From the NCBI RefSeq assembly GCF_900115345.1, contig NZ_FOWC01000002.1, positions 124,001 to 188,000 of the forward strand: a DNA stretch of 64,000 nt. The letters run 5' to 3'. Below are positions 50,783 through 58,799 of the stretch, one piece after another. The translations under genes were made by a program, and so were the position numbers. Each line of letters begins with the position of its first letter. Position 1 is the stretch's first letter. The notes under the pieces are model-generated. The model had not been told where the DNA came from and did not search any database. It saw only the letters and a program-made list of their open reading frames with translations. Origin of the DNA: Amycolatopsis rubida (GTDB lineage Bacteria > Actinomycetota > Actinomycetes > Mycobacteriales > Pseudonocardiaceae).

Positions 50783-51538
50783 TCAGCGCGTAGTGTAGCC
50801 GCCGTTGGCGAAAATCGTCTGCCCGGTGATCCACCAGCCCGACGTCGCCAGGAACGTCACGATCGGCGCGATGTCCTCGATCTTCGTCAACTGCCCGCCC
50901 ATCGCCTGGGACTGGTGGAATTCCACCCGCTCCGGGGTTTCCTGGCCGTAGAAGAACGGCGTGTCCATCGGGCCGGGCCCGACCGCGGTGACCGAGATCC
51001 CGCGCGAGGCGAACTCCTTGGCCGCGGCGCGGGTGAAGTGCTCGACCGGGCTCTTGCCGCCCGCGTAGGTCGAGTACCCGTCGGTGAACGCGGCGAGCAG
51101 GCTGGTCACGATCGTGATGATCTTGCCGCCGTCGGCGACGTTCTTGCCCGCCTCCTTGATGAAGAAGTACGCCGCCTTCGAGTTGATGTCGAACATCGAG
51201 TCGTACTCGTCCTCGGTGGTCTCGGTGATCGGCTTGCGCAGCACCTTGCCCACCGTGTTGACCGCGACGTCGATCTTCCCGAGCGCCGCTTCGGCGGCGG
51301 AGAACAGCTTCTCCACGTTCGCCGGGACGGTCAGGTCGCCGGTCAGCACGACACCCTTGCCGCCCGCCGCCTCGACCGCGGCGAGCGTCTCCTCCGCCTG
51401 CGGCCGGGTCGAGGAGGAGTTGTAGTGGATCGCCACGTTCGCGCCGGCCTCGGCGGCCTGCCTGCTGATGAGCCCGCCCAGGTTCTTCGCCCCGGCGGCG
51501 ACCAGGACGTTCTTGCCCTTGAGGGTGTGGTCGGTCAT
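50783..51538 (-). CDS. Short-chain dehydrogenase/reductase
   Basis: A 251-residue SDR. The cofactor site is VLVAAGAKNLGGLISRQAAE (a G-A-K-N-L-G-G variant of TGxxxGIG), the NAG motif is VNTVGK, and the active-site Tyr-x3-Lys is YSTYAGGKSP. The C-terminal block is WWITGQTIFANGGYTTR. The unusual cofactor loop resembles the subgroup around AAGAKNLGGL proteins. It is divergent from the TetR at 51609; a two-layer palindrome lies between, so this gene and the SnoaL-like gene are its likely targets. Confidence 0.9.
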   Translation of the reverse strand: MTDHTLKGKNVLVAAGAKNLGGLISRQAAEAGANVAIHYNSSSTRPQAEETLAAVEAAGGKGVVLTGDLTVPANVEKLFSAAEAALGKIDVAVNTVGKVLRKPITETTEDEYDSMFDINSKAAYFFIKEAGKNVADGGKIITIVTSLLAAFTDGYSTYAGGKSPVEHFTRAAAKEFASRGISVTAVGPGPMDTPFFYGQETPERVEFHQSQAMGGQLTKIEDIAPIVTFLATSGWWITGQTIFANGGYTTR

Positions 51539-51562
51539 GAGGACCCCTCCATCTCTTTATCG

Positions 51563-51586
51563 CTGATATGCGTCACTGTATCAGTG
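51563..51586. promoter_or_regulatory. Overlapping palindromes, probable TetR operator
   Basis: CTGATA (51563-51568) and TATCAG (51579-51584) form an inverted repeat, and CACTG-TAT-CAGTG (51574-51586) forms a second that shares its right half. Both lie between the SDR (start 51538) and the TetR (start 51609). Confidence 0.65.
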
Positions 51587-51608
51587 CAACAGCGGCTACC
51601 ATAGCGGT

Positions 51609-52295
51609 GTGACACAGATTGCGAACGCGGATACACGGACCCGGCTCCTGGACGCCGCCGCCGAGCAGGTCGCCGCGACGCCGGGCGAGGACATTTCACT
51701 GCGCGCGATCTGCGCCCAAGCCGGGGTGAAAATGCCGACGCTCTACCACTTCTTCGGCAGCAAACAGGGCCTGCTGGACGCGGTCGTCGAGCGCGGCTTC
51801 GACCTGTACCTGGCGGAGAAGGGCGCCCACGAGCCGTCCGGCGACCCGATCCAGGACCTGCGCGACGGCTGGGACGCCCACGTCGCGTTCGGAATCGCGA
51901 ACCCCGGCTTCTACACGCTCATGTACGGCCAGGTCCGCCCCGGCCACGCCCCCGAGGCGCAAGAACGCCCCAGCGCGATGCTGCGCGCCCTGACCCGAGC
52001 CGCCGCCGGCCAGGGACGCTTGACCGTCCCGCCGGACCAGGCGGCCGCGCACATCCTCGTGGCGAACATCGGCGTCACGCTGCGGCAGATCATCCTCGCC
52101 GAAGAAGACCGCCCGCTGTCCGTGGCGGTGCGGGAAGGCGCGATCGCCGCGATCACCGGAACCTCGGCGACCGGCGACCGGCACGCCGAAATCCACCGCG
52201 TACTGGAACACGCCGCGGCCAACCCGGAGATCCTGGGCGCGGCGGAAACACAACTGCTCACCAAATGGCTGCGGACCCTGGCTGAACCAACCTGA
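51609..52295 (+). CDS. TetR-family transcriptional regulator
   Basis: A 228-residue TetR regulator: DTRTRLLDAAAEQVAATPGE, HTH ISLRAICAQAGVKMPTLYHF, then FGSKQGLLDAVVERG. The C-terminal part has a TetR_C-like ligand region (GIANPGFYTLMYGQVRPGHA). GTG at 51609. It is divergent from the SDR-SnoaL pair and converges on a second SDR pair. The palindromes at 51563 are its likely sites. Confidence 0.9.
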   Translation: MTQIANADTRTRLLDAAAEQVAATPGEDISLRAICAQAGVKMPTLYHFFGSKQGLLDAVVERGFDLYLAEKGAHEPSGDPIQDLRDGWDAHVAFGIANPGFYTLMYGQVRPGHAPEAQERPSAMLRALTRAAAGQGRLTVPPDQAAAHILVANIGVTLRQIILAEEDRPLSVAVREGAIAAITGTSATGDRHAEIHRVLEHAAANPEILGAAETQLLTKWLRTLAEPT

Positions 52296-52373
52296 GACAC
52301 CCCAACACCGCACCCCGGCATTGCCCGGGCGGGAGCGGAGAACAGCCCGGTGCGCAATCAGGTCGAGAGGCGC

Positions 52374-53177
52374 CTACGCCCCCATCCCGGCCCGCTCGAA
52401 CGCCAAGGTAGGCAAATCAACAGCATGCGCCCCGCCATCGGCGACCACCACCGCCCCAGTAATATAAGAAGACTCCGAAGACCCCAGGAACCGCACAAGA
52501 GAAGCGATTTCCTCCGGCTCGGCAGGACGCCGCAACGGAACCTCGGCAGTCACCCGCCGGTACCCCTCGTCATGCCCGCCGGCAAACCCGGCCGCCTCGG
52601 CGAACTGCTCCATCTCCCCGTCCGCCATCGGCGTCCGCACCCACCCCGGACACACAGCATTGGCCCGGACCCCCCGCGGCCCGTAATCCCGGGCAATAGA
52701 GCGAGTCAGCCCGATCAACGCGTGCTTGGCCACCGTGTACCCGGCGACATTGGGCCCGGCGAACAACCCAGCCAGCGAAGAAACAATCACGACCTGCCCG
52801 CCGCTCTCCACCAAGGAAGGCAACGCGGCCCGGCACAACACGAACGCGCTCGACAAATTGGACCGAAGCGCGATCTCCCATTCCTCGTCCCCGGTGTCCA
52901 CCACCGAGGACAGCCCGTGCCCGCCGGCATTGGCCACGATCACGTCCAGCCGCCCGTATTTCGAGACGATTTCCGCGATCGCCGCCTCCGCGTCCTCCCG
53001 GACGCTGGCGTCGCAAGCGATCACGTGCGCACCAGTCTCCGCAGCGACCTTCTCCAGCGGCTCGCGCCGCCTGCCCAGAACCACGACCTGTGCGCCTTCG
53101 CCTGCGTACCGCCGAGCAACCGCAGCCCCAATGCCCGTCCCTCCGCCGGTAATCGCCACGACCCGCGTGTCTGCCAT
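52374..53177 (-). CDS. Short-chain dehydrogenase/reductase
   Basis: A 267-residue classical SDR: VVAITGGGTGIGAAVARRYA (cofactor), DVIVANAGGHGL (NAG), Ser in VIVSSLAGLFAGP, Tyr-x3-Lys in GYTVAKHALIGL, and ITGAVVVADGGAHAVDLPTL at the C-terminus. ATG at 53177 is preferred because GGGAGAA is 6-8 nt upstream; ATG at 53183 is too close. It follows the next SDR by 15 bp, so the two are an operon. The substrate is likely an alcohol or ketone of the island's pathway, for example a side-chain hydroxyl of a phenylethanolamine, which is speculative. Confidence 0.9.
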   Translation of the reverse strand: MADTRVVAITGGGTGIGAAVARRYAGEGAQVVVLGRRREPLEKVAAETGAHVIACDASVREDAEAAIAEIVSKYGRLDVIVANAGGHGLSSVVDTGDEEWEIALRSNLSSAFVLCRAALPSLVESGGQVVIVSSLAGLFAGPNVAGYTVAKHALIGLTRSIARDYGPRGVRANAVCPGWVRTPMADGEMEQFAEAAGFAGGHDEGYRRVTAEVPLRRPAEPEEIASLVRFLGSSESSYITGAVVVADGGAHAVDLPTLAFERAGMGA

Positions 53178-53192
53178 CGTCATTTCTCCCTT

Positions 53193-53909
53193 TCAAGCAG
53201 GAAACCCAGACCGAGCCGAATAGCCGAAGTCGGCGAGCAAGGCCTGTCCGTTCACCGTCCGCGCCCGCGCGGAAGCCAGATACACCACCTGCTGGGCGAC
53301 CTCGTCGGCCGCCTGGACCGGGAATCCCGGTTCGTCCAGCAGCTCGCCCAAATCCCCGCGCGCCATCGGCGTGTCCACCACCGACGGGCACACGCAGTTG
53401 ACCCGGACGCCGTCGAACTCGACCGACAGCGCCCGCGTCAACGACACCACCGCGCCCTTCGACGCGCAGTAGGGCACCATCCCGGGCGCGCACACGAAGG
53501 CCGAATCGCTGGCCAGGAAGACGATCGAACTCCCGTCTCCCAGCCAGGGCCGAGCGTGCTTCGCGACCAGAAACTGCCCCAGCACGTTCACCGCCATGAC
53601 CGAGGTGAAGTCCGCCGCGCTGGTCTCCGCGAGCGGCCGGCCGACCGGCCCGGAGATCCCGGCGCAACCGACTACCACGTCGATCCCGCCGAAAGACTCG
53701 GCCACGAGCCGCACCGCCGCGGCGACCTGGTCCTCGTCGGTGATGTCCGCCCGCGCCGCGACGACGTCCCCCGGCAACGACGGCGGCCGGACCCGGTCCA
53801 GGATCCCGACCCGCGCGCCCTCCGCCAGGAACGCCCGCGCGCAGGCCAGTCCGATCCCGGACGCGGCCCCGGTGATCAGCACGGCCTTGCCGTCGAGGTC
53901 GAGTCGCAT
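53193..53909 (-). CDS. Short-chain dehydrogenase/reductase
   Basis: A 238-residue classical SDR: AVLITGAASGIGLACARAFL, DVVVGCAGISGPVGRPLAET (CAG for NAG), Ser in IVFLASDSAFVCA, Tyr-x3-Lys in PYCASKGAVVSLTR, and TVNGQALLADFGYSARSG. ATG at 53909 follows AGGATTGCCGG; the longer frame starts six codons earlier. It is the first gene of the SDR pair and divergent from the copper amine oxidase at 54052 (142-bp gap), so it shares a control region with it. Confidence 0.9.
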   Translation of the reverse strand: MRLDLDGKAVLITGAASGIGLACARAFLAEGARVGILDRVRPPSLPGDVVAARADITDEDQVAAAVRLVAESFGGIDVVVGCAGISGPVGRPLAETSAADFTSVMAVNVLGQFLVAKHARPWLGDGSSIVFLASDSAFVCAPGMVPYCASKGAVVSLTRALSVEFDGVRVNCVCPSVVDTPMARGDLGELLDEPGFPVQAADEVAQQVVYLASARARTVNGQALLADFGYSARSGFPA

Positions 53910-54051
53910 CCGGCAATCCTGCAACAACGGCTCCGCCGGGGATTGGCACCGAGTGCATCCTTGTTGTCAGCGGCCGCACGACCCCCGGATCCCGGCTACC
54001 GCTGCCCCCGGTGCAGCGCGAACACTGCGGCGAGGAGCGCGAAGGGACACC

Positions 54052-55923
54052 ATGAGCAACGCACACCCCCACCCCCTTGACCCGCTGACCGCCGACGAGC
54101 TCGCCACAGGCCGGGCAGTGCTGGAGGCACAGGGGCTGATCACCGAGACGACGCGGTTTCCGCAGGTCCTCCCGGTGGAGCCGGACAAGGCCGCCGTACT
54201 GGGCGGTTCCCGGACCGACCGCCGGATCCAGTTCACCCTGCTCGACACCGCGACCGGCGAATCGGCCGACGCGGTCGTGTCGGTGACCGCCGGTGAGCTG
54301 GTCAGCCACGAGAAGTGCGGCGAGGGCCAGCCCCCGTATCTCTTCGAGGAGTACGACCTGGCCGAGGCCGTCACCAAGGCCTCCCCGGAGTGGCAGGCGG
54401 CCATGGAGCGCCGCGGTCTCGGCGACCGCGTCGAGCACGCGTTCTGCGCCCCGCTCGCCCCCGGTCACTTCGGCCGCGAGGACGAAACCGGCCGGGTCAT
54501 CCGTTCGCTCACCTTCCTGCGCGAGGACGACACCGACAACCCCTGGTCACGGCCGGTCGAGGGCCTGGTCGCGCACCTCAACCTCACCGAACAGCGCGTC
54601 CTGCGGGTCGAGGACGAGGGCGACGTTCCGGTCCCGGAGGACTCCGGCCGGTACGGCCACCGCCCCGCGCGCACCACGCTCAAGCCGATCGAGATCACCC
54701 AGCCGGAAGGCCCGAGCTTCCAGGTCGACGGCTCGCTCGTGACGTGGGAGGGCTGGCAGCTGCGCGTGGGGTTCAACGCGCGCGAGGGCCTGACCCTGCA
54801 CCAGCTGACCTTCCAGGACCGCTCGGTGCTGTACCGCGCGTCGGTGCCGGAGATGGTCGTTCCCTACGGGGACACCTCGATCGGCCGGTTCTGGATCAGC
54901 TATTTCGACGCCGGCGAGTACCTGCTCGGCAAGAACGGCAACAGCCTTCGCCTCGGCTGCGACTGCCTCGGCGTGATCCACTACTTCGACGCCTTCCTCG
55001 CCGACGACCACGGCCAGCCGGTGCGCGTGCCCAACGCGATCTGCATGCACGAGGAGGACTACGGGATCCTCTGGAAGCACACAGATCTCGACGGCAAGGC
55101 CGAGGTCCGCCGTTCGCGGCGGCTGGTGATCTCGTCGATCTCCACCATCGGAAACTACGACTACGGTTTCTTCTGGTACCTCTACCTCGACGGCACCATC
55201 GAATGCGAGGCCAAGGCAACCGGCATCGTCTTCTCCGGCGCTGGCGAGCCCGGGTCCGCGAATCCGCACGCGTCCGAGATCGCGCCCGGCCTGTTCGCTC
55301 CGGTGCACCAGCACCTGTTCTGTGCCCGGCTCGACTTCGCGGTCGACGGCCAGCGCAACTCGGTGTACGAAGTGGACACTGTCGGGATTCCGATCGGCGA
55401 CGAAAACCCGTACGGCAACGCCTTCACCTGGAAGGCCACCGAACTGCGCACCGAACAGCAAGCGAAACGGCACGCCAACCCGGCGACCGCGCGAGTGTGG
55501 GAGGTCCGCAGCACCGAGCACACCAACCGGCTCGGCGCGCCGACGGCGTACCAGCTCGTGCCGCGGCCGTCGGCGACCCTGATGGCGCAACCGGAATCGA
55601 CAGTCCATCAGCGCGCGACCTTCGCCACGAACCACCTGTGGGTCACGCCCTACGCGCCCGGCGAACGGTTCCCGGCGGGCGAGCGCCCCAATGCGCACCC
55701 GGGCGGGGCCGGCCTGCCCGCGTGGACGGCGGCCGACCGCTCCGTCAGCGACACCGACGTCGTGCTGTGGCACGTCTTCGGCCCGACGCACATCCCGCGT
55801 CCGGAGGACTGGCCGGTCATGCCGGTCGACTACTCCGGATTCATGGTGCGCCCCTACGGGTTCTGCGACCGGAACCCGGCACTCGACCTGCCCTCGGCCG
55901 CCCACGGCCACTGTGAACACTGA
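54052..55923 (+). CDS. tynA: Copper-containing primary amine oxidase
   Basis: A 623-residue copper/topaquinone amine oxidase of the actinobacterial type, without signal peptide. The topaquinone precursor is Tyr369 in STIGNYDYGFFWY (consensus T-x-x-N-Y-D/E). The catalytic base is Asp286 in WISYFDAGEYLLG, copper ligands include His419 and His421 in VHQHLFCARLD and the late His in FGPTHIPRPEDWP. The enzyme oxidises primary amines (tyramine, phenylethylamine, histamine, dopamine types) to aldehyde, ammonia and hydrogen peroxide. It starts at ATG 54052 after GAAGGGACACC. MoaF (10-bp gap) and an amidohydrolase follow. Confidence 0.93.
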   Translation: MSNAHPHPLDPLTADELATGRAVLEAQGLITETTRFPQVLPVEPDKAAVLGGSRTDRRIQFTLLDTATGESADAVVSVTAGELVSHEKCGEGQPPYLFEEYDLAEAVTKASPEWQAAMERRGLGDRVEHAFCAPLAPGHFGREDETGRVIRSLTFLREDDTDNPWSRPVEGLVAHLNLTEQRVLRVEDEGDVPVPEDSGRYGHRPARTTLKPIEITQPEGPSFQVDGSLVTWEGWQLRVGFNAREGLTLHQLTFQDRSVLYRASVPEMVVPYGDTSIGRFWISYFDAGEYLLGKNGNSLRLGCDCLGVIHYFDAFLADDHGQPVRVPNAICMHEEDYGILWKHTDLDGKAEVRRSRRLVISSISTIGNYDYGFFWYLYLDGTIECEAKATGIVFSGAGEPGSANPHASEIAPGLFAPVHQHLFCARLDFAVDGQRNSVYEVDTVGIPIGDENPYGNAFTWKATELRTEQQAKRHANPATARVWEVRSTEHTNRLGAPTAYQLVPRPSATLMAQPESTVHQRATFATNHLWVTPYAPGERFPAGERPNAHPGGAGLPAWTAADRSVSDTDVVLWHVFGPTHIPRPEDWPVMPVDYSGFMVRPYGFCDRNPALDLPSAAHGHCEH

Positions 55924-55933
55924 GGAAGGCTCC

Positions 55934-56722
55934 ATGCCCGCGACCAATCTGTCCGACACCTCCACCTGGCTCCCGCTCGACGGTCTCGCCCCCGGCTTCG
56001 ACGCCAGCAAAGCGGCCACTGTGGACGATCTCGACAACCAGTCGTTCACTTTGGACTGCGCCGACGGCGGCACGTTCTCGATCAGTTTCTCGGGCGGCCG
56101 CGCGTCGTGGGACGAGGACGGCGCGGCCGGCGAGACCGCTTCCGAGACATTCCTCGTCGACGCCGGGCTGTTCTACGTGCAGTTCCATCCCGGTGCGGAA
56201 ACCTCGTACAGCCTGCTGCTGGACGTACGCCAGGGCCGCGCGCTGGTCGTCACGAGCACGATCGGCGACGGACTTCCCCGCGTGACACAACGGTTCCGTC
56301 CCGCGACCATCCAGGGCCGCGAGGCACACGGCGAGGAAATCGCGCCCAGCACGGCGTTGATCGGCCGCCGCGTGCAGTGGGTCTACAGCGAAGAGCACGC
56401 CTACGAGCACGTCTACCTCACTCCGCACTGGTACACCTGGCAGTGCCTTTCCGGCCCGGAGCGCGGCCTCGCCGACACCGACGAGAACTCCGTGTACCAG
56501 ATCCGGCCCGGGATCTACGTGTTCACCTGGCGCGAGAAGGTCATCCCGTGCGCGTCGGTGACCGTGGCCGACCACCGCAACGTGCGGGAGCTGCGGTCGC
56601 ACGGTTCGCTGTTCGGACTGGGCGAGGACGGCAAGTCGCCGACGCACTTCACCTTCGGCGCGTATGGCCGGCTGCTCAGCAACACTGTTTATTCGCCGGA
56701 CTACGACCCCGCCGGACAGTGA
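55934..56722 (+). CDS. moaF: MoaF family protein (second copy)
   Basis: A 262-residue MoaF protein, paralogue of the one at 44651. Matching blocks are FTLDCADGGTFSISFSGGRA, FYVQFHPGAETSYSLLLDVR, YEHVYLTPHWYTWQCLSGPE and GIYVFTWREKVIPCASVTV. It is 10 bp after the copper amine oxidase and 3 bp before the amidohydrolase, in the same operon, which matches the Klebsiella moa/tyn arrangement. The role is unknown; its link to amine oxidation is by context. Two diverged copies in one island suggest different ligands. Confidence 0.88.
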   Translation: MPATNLSDTSTWLPLDGLAPGFDASKAATVDDLDNQSFTLDCADGGTFSISFSGGRASWDEDGAAGETASETFLVDAGLFYVQFHPGAETSYSLLLDVRQGRALVVTSTIGDGLPRVTQRFRPATIQGREAHGEEIAPSTALIGRRVQWVYSEEHAYEHVYLTPHWYTWQCLSGPERGLADTDENSVYQIRPGIYVFTWREKVIPCASVTVADHRNVRELRSHGSLFGLGEDGKSPTHFTFGAYGRLLSNTVYSPDYDPAGQ

Positions 56723-56725
56723 CCC

Positions 56726-58336
56726 GTGGCGCCTGAACTGCTCCTCACCAACGCCACTGTGTACACAGTGGACGAAGATCGGCCGTGGGCGACTTCGCTC
56801 GCGGTGGAGAACGGCCGGGTGACGACTGCCGAGGCCGGTCCGGGCACCGAGGTCGTCGATCTCGGCGGCGCTTTCGTGCTGCCCGGTTTCGTGGACGTGC
56901 ACAGCCACCACGCCCTCGCCGGACGGGAATTGTTCGAACTGCGCTTGGAAAGCGGCGCAGGTCTGGACGAAATCCTCGCCGCGGTCACGGAATGGTCGGC
57001 TGGGCTCGGTCCGGACGAATGGGTCGCCGGCGGCGCTTGGCCGTCCACTTTGGCCCCTGAACTCGGCCACGAGTCCGTGCGGCGAGCGCTGGACGAGGCG
57101 GCGGGCGGGCGTCCGGTCGTGCTGATCGAGGACAGCAGGCACAACCGGTGGGCGAGCAGCCGCGCGCTGGAACTGGCCGGGATCACCGCGGCCACTCCGG
57201 ACCCGGCAGGCGGGACGATCCACCGCGACCTCGACAGCGGCGCGCCGACCGGTTTGCTGATCGAGACCGCGGGCTTGGCGGTGGAGCGGGCGATGCGGGA
57301 CACGCGCGCGCTCACCGCGGAGCAGCACGCCGAAGCATCGCGGCGAGCAATCGCGATTTTGCATTCCTACGGCATTACCGCATTCCAGGACGCCGGGGCC
57401 ACTCTCGACATCCTCGCCGCGCTGAAGACGCTGGACGACGCCGGCGAACTCGCCGCGTGGGTAGTGTCGTCGATGCTGGTCAACGACCCGATCTTCGGCG
57501 CGGACCCGATCGGCGAACCGCTGCTCGGCCGGGCCGCGGAGTACCGCAGCGAGCATCACCGGCCGGACTTCGTGAAGATCTTCCTCGACGGCACCCCGCC
57601 CGCGCACACCGCGGCGTTCCTGGAGCCGTACCTGCACCACGAGTGCTTCTGCGGCGACACCACGATGCCGCCGGAGGAACTCGCGGACTGGCTGGACGTC
57701 GCCGTCTCGGCCGGGCTTTCGGCGAAGATCCACTGCGCGGGCGACGCTGCCGTCCGGGCCACTTTGGACGCTGCCGGCAACCTCCGCGCCCGCGGCGACT
57801 ACACGACGAAAATCCAAGTGGCGCACGGACAGTTCATCCACCCGGACGATCTGGAGCGGTTCGCGACGCTCAACGTGTCGGCGGACATCTCGCCGTTCCT
57901 GTGGGTGCCCGGCGTGATCCCGGACGCCATCGCACAGGTGATCCCCGCCGAACGCGCGGCGCGGATGCAGCCGAACCGCACGCTGCTGGACACCGGCGCG
58001 CTGGTCGCCGGGGGTTCGGACTGGCCGGTGAGCGAATCCCCGAACGCCTGGGAAGGCATCGAGGGCCTGATCACCCGGCAGGACCCGTACGGCAAGCACC
58101 CCGGGAGCCTCTGGCCGGAGCAGGCCATCACGCTGGCCGAGGCGATCCAGGTGTTCACGCTGAACTCGGCCCGCGCGTGCGGGCTCGACGACGTGACGGG
58201 GTCGCTGACGCCGGGCAAGTCGGCGGATTTCGTGGTGCTGGACCAGGATCCGTTCCAGACCCCGGCGGAAGAGCTGGCGGGGATCACGGTGCGGGAGACG
58301 TGGTTCGGGGGCAAGCGGGTGTTCGCGCGGGGTTGA
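56726..58336 (+). CDS. YtcJ-like amidohydrolase (amidohydrolase 3 family)
   Basis: A 536-residue metal-dependent amidohydrolase. The metal His pair is in PGFVDVHSHHALAGRELFEL, further ligands are in AKIHCAGDAAVRATLDAAGN and IQVAHGQFIHPDDLERFA, and the late Asp is in GALVAGGSDWPVSESPNAWE. VHTVDEDRPWATSLAVENGRV-like beta-sandwich sequence flanks the barrel at both ends. It probably hydrolyses an amide, possibly an N-acylated amine feeding the oxidase. GTG at 56726, 3 bp after MoaF, so translation is coupled. It ends just before a palindrome. Confidence 0.9.
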   Translation: MAPELLLTNATVYTVDEDRPWATSLAVENGRVTTAEAGPGTEVVDLGGAFVLPGFVDVHSHHALAGRELFELRLESGAGLDEILAAVTEWSAGLGPDEWVAGGAWPSTLAPELGHESVRRALDEAAGGRPVVLIEDSRHNRWASSRALELAGITAATPDPAGGTIHRDLDSGAPTGLLIETAGLAVERAMRDTRALTAEQHAEASRRAIAILHSYGITAFQDAGATLDILAALKTLDDAGELAAWVVSSMLVNDPIFGADPIGEPLLGRAAEYRSEHHRPDFVKIFLDGTPPAHTAAFLEPYLHHECFCGDTTMPPEELADWLDVAVSAGLSAKIHCAGDAAVRATLDAAGNLRARGDYTTKIQVAHGQFIHPDDLERFATLNVSADISPFLWVPGVIPDAIAQVIPAERAARMQPNRTLLDTGALVAGGSDWPVSESPNAWEGIEGLITRQDPYGKHPGSLWPEQAITLAEAIQVFTLNSARACGLDDVTGSLTPGKSADFVVLDQDPFQTPAEELAGITVRETWFGGKRVFARG

Positions 58337-58341
58337 GGGGG

Positions 58342-58385
58342 TCGTGGGTGTTGATGCCGGTTAGAACCGGCATCAACACCCACGA
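58342..58385. repeat. Family palindrome F after the amine oxidase operon
   Basis: Arms 58342-58362 and 58365-58385 are a perfect inverted repeat (left arm begins TCGTGGGTG) around AG, forming a hairpin with a small loop. It is 5 bp after the amidohydrolase stop, so it probably terminates that operon. Sequence differs from copies B-E in the stem, with matching changes in both arms. Confidence 0.8.
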
Positions 58386-58410
58386 GCCCGGTTTCGCCCG
58401 CACCAACCCC

Positions 58411-58566
58411 GCAGCCAGCCGCCGCTCATGCCACCAGCCGTGCCAGCCCCCAGCCGCTCCCCAAGCCAGCAGCCAGCCGCCGCCCACGCCACCAGCCGTG
58501 CCAGCCCCCAGCCGCTCCCCAAGCCAGCAGCCAGCCGCCGCCCACGCCACCAGCCGTGCCAGCGCC
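58411..58566. repeat. 58-bp tandem repeat, C-rich (about 2.6 copies)
   Basis: The word TGCCAGC starts at 58441, 58499 and 58557, an exact 58-bp period, with copies nearly identical except at the first and last. The sequence is rich in GCCAGCCG and has no gene in either strand. It sits between palindromes F and G. It has the same character as the 49-bp repeat at 9151. Confidence 0.8.
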
Positions 58567-58664
58567 CGCCCGCCGCCCAGTTGCCACAGCACCGCCCCGC
58601 TGGCTCGGCAGCAGCCGGGCCGCCGGGCCTGTGCCCAGCAGGAGCCGCTCTGCCTGGTGTGGCC

Positions 58665-58711
58665 TCGTGAGTGGCGATCCCGGTTCTCACCGGCATCGCC
58701 GCCACTCACGA
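58665..58711. repeat. Family palindrome G (imperfect)
   Basis: TCGTGAGTGGC (58665-58675) pairs with GCCACTCACGA (58701-58711), and inner segments pair with a small insertion on the right (ATCGCCGCC). The loop is TTCTCA, opposite in orientation to copy F, 323 bp away. The 58,712-58,799 stretch to the GMC gene stop holds no other feature. Confidence 0.75.
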
Positions 58712-58799
58712 CACCCCCTCATACAGCCAGCCGCTGCCCCGGCGGCCACGCGCCCAGCAGCCCGCTCCGCCCAGCGACGTCGCGCGTGGCACGACGTCC

